Of a stretch of 64,000 nt of DNA, positions 23,482-42,300 are shown in pieces. The stretch is from positions 372,001-436,000 of the forward strand of contig JADLSH010000273.1 of the NCBI GenBank assembly GCA_016169945.1, in the 5' to 3' direction. The translations under genes and the position numbers were made by a program. Each line of letters begins with the position of its first letter. Positions within the stretch are counted from its first letter, which is position 1. Source of the stretch: Trachythela sp. YZ-2020. Lineage: Eukaryota > Cnidaria > Anthozoa > Malacalcyonacea > Clavulariidae. Under the pieces are notes generated by a model. The model was not told the origin of the DNA. It worked only from the letters and a program-made list of their open reading frames with translations, and did no database searches.

Positions 23482-23725
23482 CAGGGGCCGGTTGTTCAAA
23501 ACCCGGTTAGCCTAACCCTGGGTTAACGAAAATCTTCAAATCAAACTTTCCAACAGCTTGTTTATAAAATTGAATATGTTTTTCCAGGAATCTTTTCTGG
23601 ATCAATAGAAGTTTTATTTTCTAAAGTTTTGAAACGAACGGCCATACAGAAATACATAATCCAAAACAGTGGGTTAAAATTTAACCCAGGGTTAGCGATA
23701 ATCGAGCATTGAACAACCCGCCGCA
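23482..23725 (+). mobile_element. MITE copy, shared with 10272-10465
   Basis: GGGGCCGGTTGTTCAAAACC on the left and a right end with TTGAACAACCCG. The interior TTTCCAACAGCTTGTTTATA matches the inverted copy at 10272-10465. Confidence 0.6.
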
Positions 23726-24708
23726 GAACTTAATTGGTGTCTAAAAATTGCTTGTGACCAGGTGCGGACCATCTGCTAAGGGGGGGGGGGAGGGGTGCAT
23801 CATTCCACCGTTCATCACTACTGATTATATAAAAATGACATCAAGGTCACTCACTCATTGATGCATATACTTTCTCTGAAGAGAATGACATTGTTATGGG
23901 AGTGTCCCCCCCGGAATATTGGTAGAATCACGAATGCAGTTGGCTGGTCAATCCGTCTGGACGGAGGGCAAAGGAAACATCAGACGGATCAGCCATCAAC
24001 ACAAAGATTTCATTTACACGATGAAGGCGATCAGGCAATTGTCAGGCGGTTGAGATCAAGATCGGGCGCGCGGGCTGAGATCAGGAGGAGATGCGCGTCC
24101 GGCTTTGACACTGACCTATAGTAATTGCCCTAGTCTGATATTCTAGATGATACCTTCTTGACGGTGATCTTCTTGAGTATAAATCGGACCATTGTAATTA
24201 GAGATATTTTAATTAGAACAAATTTACACCACATGCAAAGTCTTTTATTTTATATAAATTTGTATTTGGTGCTATCTTTCGCAATCAACTCGGAAACAAA
24301 AATTAACTTAAAATCTATCAACGCGACGGTGACCACAAATAAACTGATAAAGTGATACTTGTTATTTATAAATGTTTTAAATAAACAATGTCTAGAAATC
24401 AATGCATGTAACTAAATCATGCTATACTTTGTTCAGTTATAGTCAAAACCCGCTTCATGTCACAATTATGTATTAAAACATCGAGAACAAGTAAATCTGA
24501 AGGACTAAAAATGTTTTTGTTAACCAACTTATCTTTAAAACTATCTCTTGAAAATGTTTTATTATTTAGTGGTTCCTTATCTATCAGCCGTTGCGATCTT
24601 CTTAAAATGCGTTAAACGTTTTTAGTGTTTGTCTTTTAATTTAAGAAACAGATGTGATTTCAGGCAAAGCTCGGCGGAATCTTGAATTCTCACTCACTAG
24701 TGTCCAAG

Positions 24709-27390
24709 ATGAGAGCTGAGCTTTCTTTAAGTGTGCTTAGTGTCAGTATTGTACTTCAGGTTTTGGTGGTTTTATGTGATATTCATACTGTCAACGCTGC
24801 TAACGGTATGTATAGGTATATATAATTTGTAATAAAAATGATACTTGAGGCCCGTTTACACTACGCGCACGATTATTGGCACGGCACGGATAAAAATGGT
24901 ACCCGTACCATTTTTATCCGTGCTGAGACTACCTAAATAGGTAGTCTCAGCACGGGTAAAAGTGGCACGGGTAACATTTTTATCCGTGCCGTGCCAATAA
25001 TCGTGCGTAGTGTAAACGGGCCTCACATAGTCGGATAGTCCAAACGGACTATAGACAAGCAAGTTTCATTGAATTTTTTTTCCAATATATTGACGGAACA
25101 TTTTCCTATACTATATAGACAAGTTGATTTGTTGAGTAACGTATATCCTCATAAAGTTTCCCTTGTCCATACGAAAAAATATCGACGTATAAAATCCCGT
25201 ATAGGAAAGCAAGTTTCCTTGAAATTTTCCAACGTTAGCCAATACACGATGGCTTGAGCTGACTTGCTTATAATGTGTAGTCACCAAGGCTTCTTTGAAA
25301 AGTTTCAATTCTACAACTATGCCAACCAATTACAGGATGTTTCCAGTAAATATTCACTTTACTTTAAGGGCCTGTTTATATCATCCCGGCTAGGCGGGAC
25401 GGGACAGTTGCCGAGATCCCGCTTGTAATATAAACTCTATTGAGTGTTTACATGATCCCGCTTCTATCCCGCCTAGACGGGATCCCATATAAACACTCTA
25501 TGTCGGCCAGGCGGGATGAACTTTTCTTCTGAGAACGCGTAAATCCCTTTTCTGCAAGAAAATATGACTGCGATCTCTTTTTGCAGTAATATGTTTTTAT
25601 AGCCGAGTTTTCTTTTCCCAATTAGCACAGTTTCTTAAGGACTGTTCACACCTTATCCAACCACACTACTCTTTTAGAGGGTCGTGAAGCAGTAAAATGG
25701 GAGCTGAGATTTTATTATTTTTTTACCAGGAACTGAATAGGAATTTAGCTTTCTAGTGGAATTATTCTACTATTCTGGAGGTTGTAGGTTCAACCCAGGG
25801 TAAATTATTATTATCTTATTAACTTGCTATAATAATTGGTTCTCATTATATTTTTTTTACAGGAAGTAACAATTTTTATATTGCTTGTGACAATTTTGAA
25901 AATACTTTGAAATGCAAAAATGCAGCAATCAGCGTAATTTGTATCACAGTTATTGACGTTGGCATGACCGAAAGTGATTACTGTCCTCCGGTCCCACCTG
26001 CTACACCCAACAACAACTGTACCAAAAAGGATGTGGAAAATTATATACTTAAGAAATGTAATGGAGAGAAAATAGAATGCAAGCCATTCTACAGAAATAC
26101 AGATATTTCTGAATATTGTGAGAAGGCATTTAAGTATGTTGTGCTGCAGTACGACTGTGGTGAGTATCTCATATAGAATCTACTTACATAGGCAGGCTAG
26201 AGTCTAAAAATTCAGTCACAAAGCACTTCACATTTTCCCCTTAAAAAACCTCAGGGTCTAAAAATTGTCACATTTTCCCCTTAAAAAGTCTCAGGGGCAG
26301 CATCCATCAACTATATGCAGTTGGGCTGAAAACCTTAAAACGCTTTGACATTTGCTAAAAATGACATTTTTCAGGTAGTTTAAACACAAACCACAGCAGC
26401 TTATTGTAGAATACAACCAGTACATGGCTTCACCAGACCCCCACGTTTAAAAATAATGTAATCACCAAAGTTTTGAAATCTGTCCATTCTTCTTGACTTC
26501 TTGTTGGAGCACCAATACTTGACTTTTCCGCCATATTAAAAAAAAGTTGGCGCGTTGCACCGTAGTTTATATCAATGCCAAATTTGCCATAAACGTTGTT
26601 AATTTTTTTCTGAATATGTAACTTCAACTTTTGAAATTAACAATATAAACATATTCCTTGCTTTTGCTGGCGTTGTGTGGCATAAAAACCACATAATTTG
26701 GCGTATTGAAAAATGTCCGGTGTCATTGAATACAAACTTTTCGCGGTCAAACCATATCACTTGTATGACTAATGTTTTCAAAAAGACAGAACTCAGGTGA
26801 CAAACTAGACAGTTCAAAACTAAATAACTTTAAATATATTATAGTTTATACTCTAAACTATCTATAAAACTATTCTTTTTGTACAACATATTTGTAATTT
26901 TCATGTGTTCTAATTTGCAGTTTCTTCGCTCTCAAAATGCTCAACAATACAACCAAAAGATGAAATAATGACCACTAAACCCTTACCTTCGCTTTCCTAC
27001 AACATAATGGCCCAAAGGATAAAGTTATCCACCAAAATTCTGCCAACGAAAACTTCAGCCATAGACGAAAACCAAAATTCATCTTCCCGCCATGACGAAA
27101 TTCCCGCCACAACCGCGCAGAAGCCTGGGAACGAAATTCAACAAAATTCGTCATTCTCGTCCCCGGGGCCTTCCAGTCGCCTACCAGATTCTCGGAAAAA
27201 AGTCAAAACGTGCACACGGAAAACACAGAGCATGAATATGGCCACTATTTCTCCAAATCCAGGAAATATGAACCGTGAGACAACACCTTCCACAGGGGAA
27301 CGAAATTCTGGTTCTAGCCTTGTGAACAATTGCTCTCCTTGGAAGTTTTATTTGGTGGTTGTTTTTTGTTTTATCGCCTTTTCAGTATAG
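24709..27390 (+). CDS. Divergent SUEL-type lectin with Ser/Thr stalk and hydrophobic tail, 3 exons
   Basis: Exons 24709-24805, 25863-26159 and 26921-27390 join in phase 1 to 287 codons. Residues about 1-31 are a hydrophobic leader with a likely signal peptide. Exon 2 encodes a roughly 95-residue Cys-rich domain (FYIACDNF, LKCKNAAIS, KKCNGEKIECKPF, FKYVVLQYDC) whose spacing and end match the SUEL/Gal_Lectin fold, though the usual YGR motif is absent. Exon 3 gives a polar stalk of about 130 residues and a final WKFYLVVVFCFIAFSV. The tail has no cytoplasmic charges, so a GPI signal is more likely than a transmembrane helix. Phase and order match the two upstream SUEL genes, so this is the third, most diverged cluster member. 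Confidence 0.77.
24848..25026. mobile_element. Near-perfect palindromic MITE
   Basis: It lies in intron 1 of the third SUEL gene. GAGGCCCGTTTACACTACGC is mirrored by GTAGTGTAAACGGGCCTC, and the arms meet near 24935 (GGTAGTCTCAGCACGG). It could fold end to end. Confidence 0.8.
25371..25568. mobile_element. Truncated copy of the TTAGGGCC MITE
   Basis: AAGGGCCTGTTTATATCATC, then AGGCGGGACGGGACAGTTGC, match the first half of 10992-11368. The match stops at AAGAAAATATGAC, so the right end is missing. Confidence 0.7.
26322..26455 (+). repeat. Dispersed repeat, copy 3
   Basis: CAGGTAGTTTAAACACAAACC, then TTATTGTAGAATACAACC and CACCAGACCCCCACGTTT, match the 6977-7092 element. The hammerhead-like core has decayed. 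Confidence 0.5.
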
Positions 27391-29335
27391 ATGGGTTTCA
27401 CTAAGCACTATCGTACAGCAGATGGTGGTCAACCAGCACCGATCAGAGTGAGAAAATTATGTAAATTATTTTATTTAGTAGTCTTGTATTTAGTGTTCAA
27501 CGAATAGAATTCAAAATTCATTAATAATTCATGAAGAAATTTAAACACAAAAGAAATTAATGTTTAATCAGTGTCTTTATATGTGATAAAGACCCGCTCG
27601 TTTTTCTCGTCGAAATTTCTCGGCTTTCAAATTTTCAAATTTTCAAAATTCGTTTTTATATGAGCTAATACTATGGGTTTGTTTTTTATGAAATGAACAA
27701 CACTCACATCATCAGATACAAAACACTGGCTTTCGCTCTTCGCCTCGTTTTATATATTGATAACTCACCTCCTGCTATGTTTACATAAAAGATAAGTTTA
27801 ATTTGCTTGCCGCTATTTGCAGTTCAGCATTTCTGAAGTCGACCACCAACGCTTACTGTCTGAAAACCACTAATAGGCTGGGAGTTTATTTATTTATTTC
27901 ACCCAATACAGGTAGGGCGTACCACACAGGAGCCAAGCTCAATCAACGGTTCCCCAAGGTACAAAATACAATAAAATATCAAATATACAAGAAAAAAAAA
28001 TTAAACACTAAATAGTACACAAAAACAAAACAAAATATAAAAAAAAAGGTCTCACAATAACAGAATATCAAAGTACACTACAGAGTGCAGAGCAGAGTGT
28101 AGGTAGTCCAGAGTGACCGAAGAGCTTGATACATTGATACAGTGTGGTGTGTGTGGCAATTCTGGGCGTTAAAAACTAAAAGTTAATAAAAAGTAAGTAG
28201 TAATTAAGTAGTAGTTAAATAAAACTAAGTTTTTAAGTTAAGACAAATTGGATATTGGTAGAGTGTTCCACGTTCAGTGTTCATGTTCTGTGAGCTTGTT
28301 TGAAAAAGTTTTTTGATTTATTGATTTGAAGAAGGAGTCCTGAAGAGAGCTGAGCTAGAGCGTGATTAGTTGTAGCAAGAGTTAGAGTTGAGAATATTTG
28401 ATAAACTAATAAATTCTTGTAACTTGATGGGGATAAATGTAATCAATATATTATGTATAAAGATGAATAAAATTTTATCAACGTTCCAAAAATGGGCAAT
28501 AGAACTCTGAATTCTATTTTTTGCTTTGCTCACGATTTCAAGTGAATACATTTTGCACCGACAACACTGCTCTTATCTAATCAGAGTTCAGAATTTTTTT
28601 CAATTTGAAGAGCTACGTAACATATACCCATATTTTGGTCCAACAAAACACACAAGCCAATGTTTTTTGATCTATTTAATAAAAAGATCGTCTAACTCGA
28701 AAGAGTTTCGTAAACGAACATTTACATTTGAAAATGATGCATGCTATAATTATATAGATATCTCTTTACAATAATATAATACAGGTCGTGGGTATATTTC
28801 ATATGACGACCAAATCTATAAGGATGTGTCAACATTCTAATTTCGTCCAAAGGACTGCATATAATTACATGTTTTAAAAACTCTTTAAATTCTTATATAG
28901 TAAGGCATAATTTACAGAAATTATATTACAAATAAATATTTACGATAAATTAAATGGTTTTAATGTCACAACTACATTGAACTCATAATAAAGAAGCTGG
29001 AATTTCAATCACTACTGCGCGAACGGATGAATGAGCAGATGAAAACACTGTGTATTCTCACATGAAACTTCAGTGTTTGTAACGAGTTTTTGAAGTTTTC
29101 AAATAGCTCAGCCTATCAGCTTGACAAACATGAAAGTTTCAATTCATGTGAGCATTGACAATGCTTTTATCTACGATCGTTCATTTAGCACAATACTATT
29201 AGTAGACTTCAGCTTGTTTGGACTGAACTATAATATTAACTATAACTCATTCTACACTCTAAATTCTATATTTCACGCACACAGTAGTGTCCAGTTGTTT
29301 ATAGAGTTCAATGTGTCGCAATAATCGTCCAATAG
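27391..29335. other. Intergenic between SUEL cluster and RUNX
   Basis: No gene is seen. The stretch at about 27419-27500 (CAGATGGTGGTCAACCAGCA, TAGTAGTCTTGTATTTAG) recurs in RUNX intron 3 at 30742-30835, so it is a repeat. About 27870-28010 (TTTATTTATTTCACCCAATACAGG onwards), read in reverse, looks like the 3' end of a non-LTR retroelement; this is a weak call. Confidence 0.45.
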
Positions 29336-36270
<6,935 letters not shown>

Positions 36271-36854
36271 AATATCTCATTCGAGGGTCGTTTCCGATGC
36301 TACTGATGAGAGTTCATTAACATTATAGTTCATAAATAGGTCAACTTTGGCTATTTTCGAACTTGATAAGAGTTTGTCATTGTTTTCAAACACAATCTAT
36401 ATATAATTATTTTCATGCCATTATGCGAATTTTCTAGCCTAAGTATATTACTGTTGAGAACGGTTAACTCCTAATGGTGAATTCTGAAATCATACGAGAC
36501 GTCTGTAATTGGTTAACGATATTCATAACCGGGCTAGACTTAGCTTTGTTTAGTCTTGTAGGGCACAGCCGTTGGCATTACATGATTGTTATCTAAGACC
36601 ACATGTAACATTAAGTGCACGATACAAGTCCTATAGGCTTGGGATAGCTTTCTAATTTTTTATAAGCATTAAATTCTAAGCAGGCAACTGCAGCATGCAA
36701 CGTAGATAAAGCTTGTCTATATATATATATATATATAGTACCGGTTTCCATGCAGCAAATCTCTATCTTTGTACCGCACTTGCTTACATAACTAGGTATA
36801 CTATACTAACATAGGCAAGCAAAACCTAAGCGTATATAAGAGGATTTACAATAA

Positions 36855-37220
36855 ATGAAAATATTGACATATCGTGGCAGCCTGGTCGGATAACCGCACA
36901 GGTTCTATATCTACTGTAGCCTCAGTCTTTCCTTTCCATTATACAAGGTAACTTGATTGGAAAGTTTTGAACTAAAATTATGTCTAAGTATATGATTTAG
37001 TTTAATAGAGAACAAGGTTCGGGTTGATATTTCAACTATGAAAATATTGACATATCGTGGCAGCCTGGTCGGATAACCGCACAGGTTCTATATCTATTGT
37101 AGCCTCAGTCTTTCCTTTCCATTATACAAGGTAACTTGATTGGAAAGTTTTGAACTAAAATTATGTCTAAGTATATGATTTAGTTTAATAGAGAACAAGG
37201 TTCGGGTTGATATTTCAACT
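36855..37220. repeat. 183-bp tandem duplication
   Basis: Two almost identical copies begin with ATGAAAATATTGACATATCG at 36855 and 37038. Very few differences (CTACTGTAG versus CTATTGTAG) point to a recent duplication or an assembly effect. Confidence 0.9.
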
Positions 37221-37306
37221 ATGTTTATGTGTACATTTGTTCCAGTAATAGCTCGTGGAGTTCATTTTAGATTTTGCGCAACAGTTTGTGCAATGTGGTT
37301 CAATGT

Positions 37307-37475
37307 AGTTATAGAGAGATGACTGCGGAGGATGATAGTCCCTGATTCCTCTTGAACTTATAGTTGTTTGCTAACACCAACACATTGATTTACTCAATGT
37401 GTTGGTGTTAGCAAACAACTAAGTTCAAGAGGAAGCAAGGACTATATCATCCTCCGCAGTCATCTCTCTATAACT
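37307..37475. mobile_element. Long foldback hairpin, about 80-bp arms
   Basis: AGTTATAGAGAGATGACTGC is mirrored by the right end, and the arms meet at CACATTGATTTACTCAATGTG near 37390. Few mismatches. Probably a MITE. Confidence 0.8.
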
Positions 37476-39186
37476 ATCGGTATACTGAGTCTGTTTTATA
37501 CACCAGTCTCTAGTTTTGTCAGACGTTGCAAAGGTTGAACATTGCAATATCTGTGGCTTCCAAAACGGTCAAAGACGCAAGAGGGACAAGGCCAATCTCA
37601 TGGCCAAGCCCAAGGACTACAAGGTGATTACCCAATTAAGGACTACAAGGTTACCTTAGTTTCGAATCTTTTCATTTATACACGAGTAGGAGTAAATGAT
37701 CCTTGTATTGACAAAATAAATCAATGAGTGCAATCCAAGGCCAATTTGTGTCAATTTAATAAGGAGTGAAAATCCATGAGAATTCATTCTAATCGAAAGT
37801 AACCAGAACTCTAAGCATAGACCAAACCAACCTTATAGGGCATTTGGAGACATGCCCTCTCTGTACAGAAAGAGCGGTTATTTATATATTTTCTCTCCGC
37901 CAATGCTCGGTAAGGCCTTTCTCTATCGTCCTGTCTATGACCTCTAGCCTTATTCAGTCAAACATTTTCAGCTATTCCTTGACGCATGCAAAATTGCACG
38001 AATCGTATGTGCCTTGTATGAACTATAGAATAAACATTGTGGCAATGTGTACAGTACAATATAGTTACAATAACATTGAAATATTTTTTGACGTTGAGAA
38101 CAGCAAGCACGTTACATACGCGCAGAAATGGAAACCAAATTTGGCAATTGAAACCTACGTGGTCTTGACAAATGCGTGTAAAAGAAATGTTCCGTTTGCC
38201 CCCAGCCTTAAGTTTCAATTTATTTACATTCAAGAGAAGTTTTACTCAGATTCCGCATACCCAAAATGCACAGTGCCTTTCCGGATGTAGCAAAATTTAC
38301 ACTGCAATTACTTTAGCCTCCTCCGCAGGCAGATCTGTGGCTTCCAACAACGGCGAAATATCGGTAAAACTCGCTAAAAATTTCGGTCAAAAACTCAAAA
38401 CAAACTTTTGACCGAGCAGTATGGGCCATCAAGGGGCATCCCTCACAATCCTCGATCTCTCACCAACTCTAATTCCCTTTGTTTTCCCGGCCCTGTCACC
38501 AATGACTTCTCTGCTAAATGACAAAGCCAATAAAATAGTAAATATTGCGTTGTTTATTATCACGAAGGGCCTTCGCTCGATAAGTCGAAGTGTTTTTTCG
38601 GGGAGTTCGAAAATACTTTGCCTTATTTTTAGATGACTATTAAGATCACGTATCAACTGAGAATCGGCTTCATTAAATCGCAGCGTGAAACTGAAAGTGT
38701 CCCTACCCAAATTTTGCGAGAATTTTCATCAAAACAAATGACACTGCAATATCGTATTGTACCTTACACATATTTAACTGAAGGATTTATAGGGTTACAT
38801 ATATCACGCTAATTTTAGTTCACAGACACAATACCTTACTGCATAAAAACTAGTTATGAGCTAGTAGGATATGCACGGATGAAGGTCCGATCTTACGGTC
38901 GAAAGCTTTGCAAAATTATAGAGTCGTTATCATTGTAGTGTGCCTATGGAAGTGTGCCTGTATATCGTGAATATCAGTAACAACATTAATATATTCACAG
39001 TTCGGGAGATAAATATGCTACCCTTTTATGGTCGCTGTATTGTAGTCTGCAGAGCTAAAGACCTAAACAGAGATAAGATCTAGATTTAAAGCTGTATATT
39101 TAATAGCATTACAAATCAACTGTAATATACTATATCCATGTCAGCTCACTGGCCTTTGGCCCCGAAGCGTAAAACAACTCGTCAAA

Positions 39187-39234
39187 TGACGTGTATGACG
39201 TCACAACAGTGTCTTCTCGCGCATGGACATGCGC
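39187..39234 (+). promoter_or_regulatory. SUPT3H promoter: tandem CRE and NRF1-like palindrome
   Basis: TGACGTG at 39187-39193 and a perfect CRE TGACGTCA at 39196-39203 are followed by GCGCATG-GA-CATGCGC at 39219-39234. They lie about 100-145 bp upstream of the ATG. Confidence 0.55.
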
Positions 39235-39332
39235 AAATTTGATCGAACACTAATATCATTTGACTTCAGAGCAATTCTCGATGTTCTATCTTATGTCAAA
39301 AGTCTCTTCTAGGCTGGCAAACAAAATCTATC

Positions 39333-42300
39333 ATGACAAAAGCTAAACAGAAGATTAAGAAGCCTGATAAAGGGAAAGAAGAGCCGTCGGCAAGCGTGGA
39401 AAACAAGGTACATGTGTTTTGAAGTGACTCAGCAAATTTCATCAAGTGTTTTGATTGTTGATCAAAAACCCGCAAAAACCGGAACCGCACACTCTAATTT
39501 CCGGTTTAACTTCCTTCAAAGGTTCAAACTATCGATGCCTTGGAGACCAGTGGGTCTACTCACCCGACAGAAATACTTCAACCACCACAAGTTTCACAGA
39601 ATTTAAGAAATAATGCCAAGCCATGGTTTCAGACCGAAATTTTAAGCATGATGTGAGTTCAAATCGTTGTCGTATTTTCGTAATTGTTGTCGGATTTTAC
39701 AAATATTCACATATGTAATCTTAAAATGTAGAAAAATATGAGGGTTTTAGTATCTGATGAAGTTAACATGTGGTTAAATGTTTTTAATCCACATGTATTT
39801 GAATAATATCTTTGATTTGTAAACTACATCCGGTTTTAACGACAAGCCTGCTTGATAACCGGATATGCACTGACCGCAAACTTTTACGCAACTTTCAAGT
39901 TTGGAAACCGGTATATTGGCTTTTCACACTATCTGATTAAAATTCTCATGACCTTTGTATGTTTTGTGTAGGTTGAGCACGCAGATAGCTTAAGTATTTT
40001 GTTTTTATTTTTTGTTTAATTGTGCATAATGTTGTTTTCACAGGAAGGGAAGATATTTCGATTATTAAGTGATATTGCGATGTGAATTTTATAAAATGTA
40101 GATTATATATTGGTAAACAAAGCAAAATATTTTGTTTGTTGTGGTTTTTACATGTGACTTAGTGTAATGGTACATGATTGTTAAAAACTGCCATGGTCAT
40201 GTCTTATTCTGTGCCATGGTATAAAGTATCTTCTGGCAGGGTAGCGCATGTTGAAATTTAGTTTTTCTGGAAATTTTGTAAGATAACATGTAGCTTTGTC
40301 ACTATCATCAATCCATAAAAGTTTCACAGAACAAAATTTGTGGGTCTGGTCCTCAAAATTGAAAAAGTAAGATATATGCATCTTGCCTTAAATTTTCGGT
40401 AAGGTTTGCTTTCATTGGAATTTTCTGGTAAGGTTCACTTTCATTGGGAAAGCAATATATTTTGCACTTTATTTCTCCTATAACACCATGCAATCTTATT
40501 CAATGAGTTAATATTAATCTCTTAATTAATCTCTTAATTGAGGAGAACTATGTATAGGTGTGTACAGATAAATGTCTCTAACTATTTTGTTTTTTCCTGT
40601 GTTGTAAATTTTCACTGTAAAAAAGGATGTCTAAATATGCCATTCACTTCCTGTCCTTAAATTCATCATGATTAACATTTATATAAAAATATATTCTAAA
40701 TTGAAAACATACTCAAATTTGATATATGTGACTGATAAAACTAACGATTAATTTTATAAGTGCCATAACGAGTCATGAGGAACTCAGCACATATTTGTAT
40801 ATTGGTTTATCATAACTTTCTTTGTGGTTCAATACTTCAATCAGTGCATTTTTAAATAATTTTTCAGTGGTGGGGCAAAACATGCAAAAGGGCCCATGTC
40901 CCCACCATATAACTGCTAACAATTAGAGAGGGTCTAATTATTACTGGGGTCTTGCAAAGTATCACAAAATCCAGCTTAAATTAATAACACACATCCACAG
41001 GTTTCATTAGGGGGCTGAGATTTAGAACAAGTGCCAAAAGTGGTCTGGGGGATCCATAGAAAAGCCATTTCTTGCACTTTCTGGCATCGAATTGAACTTG
41101 GACAGCATAGTCATTTGGTGGGGACTTGTGTAGTTGCCTTTTTTGGTTCAGGCACCATGGAAAATATAGACTTAAAATGAACTAATAAGAGTTAATTCCA
41201 AACTTGCTGCACATAAATATTAAAGAACGTGGACCTAATGGGGTCTTATAGACCCCCCCTGCCCACGTGCAAAATGGTAGCTCCTCAGCCTCGGTGCTTT
41301 CTATGCCAGTGTCAGTAAGCATGTAGGACAGCAACTGCTCCTCCAGAAAATTTTGAAATCTACAGTCTCTGAAATTCCATTTCATGCACTTTGGGGGAAG
41401 GTTTAAGGGCAACATTGCAAGAATTGTTTCAAAATATTTGGTCAAACGAAAAGCTCCTGAACACCAAACCTACTGATCGTACCTACACAACGAATCAGTG
41501 AATAAGTGCCTAATTTTATACCTAAAATATTCACACTTTTAGTTAAAAAATCTTCCCTGCTAGATTTAAGTACACAATAAGCCTTGTTTCTTATCTTTGA
41601 TCAGTGCATAACTTCTGGTCAAAGGGCCCAGACAGCTGAGGCAGCAAGCCATTTTTTTACGTTCAGTGGTGGGGCAATAGAAAGGGCCCACTGGGGCAAA
41701 TGCCCCACCATGCTACGGTGTTAAAAAATGCCCTGGGTTCAATGTATATTATCAAAGTTATTTTACATAGAAAGTATTTTTGCTTGCATGTTTGACCAAT
41801 AAATTGTAGCTATGTACAACTATTTGTTAGAGCAAGAATTGGTTCTGCCCATAGAACAGTGTCAAGATTAAATTTAGTTGTCAATCAATTTATCCAAACA
41901 AATACACTTTTCCAAACAGAATCTTCATTTAACTTACCAAATATTTAATGAAAGTTGTGGGAATGTTCACCCCCTAGTCCCACCCACTCAATATAACCCT
42001 GGTCTTAATCCACATATTACTGTTAAATAAAATATAAACTTAAATTCTAGGCTGCCAGATCTATTAATATTTCTACATTTACTAAAAATAGTATATAAGA
42101 CCAAATATAGAATGGGTATGTTTTCATTTATTTTAAGCATCGTTGAATGTCTTAAAATTGCTCCTTTCATTGGGATGTGCTGTGAAGTTCATAATACAAA
42201 AGCCAATATTTACACATTTGTTTTACACAAATGATCAAGTCAACAAATAACTGTTGAAAACTACCAAAAATTCAAAATAGAATCAATACATCTGATTGGC

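Larger units (their letters stand above)
22247..24708. other. Intergenic with several MITEs
   Basis: No exon is supported. The stretch holds three short DNA transposon copies, listed separately (22483-22641, 23124-23242, 23482-23725), and a G-run near 23780. The open frame at 23858-24121 has no support. Confidence 0.5.
36271..39180. other. RUNX-SUPT3H intergenic region
   Basis: I see no exon. The stretch contains a TA run near 36718-36737, a 183-bp tandem duplication (36855-37220), a long hairpin (37307-37475) and a diverged dispersed repeat near 38560-38610. The longest open frame, 37844-38290, resembles nothing and lacks a promoter. Confidence 0.5.

Noticed and set aside
37844..38290. 148-codon open frame between RUNX and SUPT3H
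   Set aside because: No recognisable domain, no promoter or splice evidence, and composition like the surrounding non-coding DNA.
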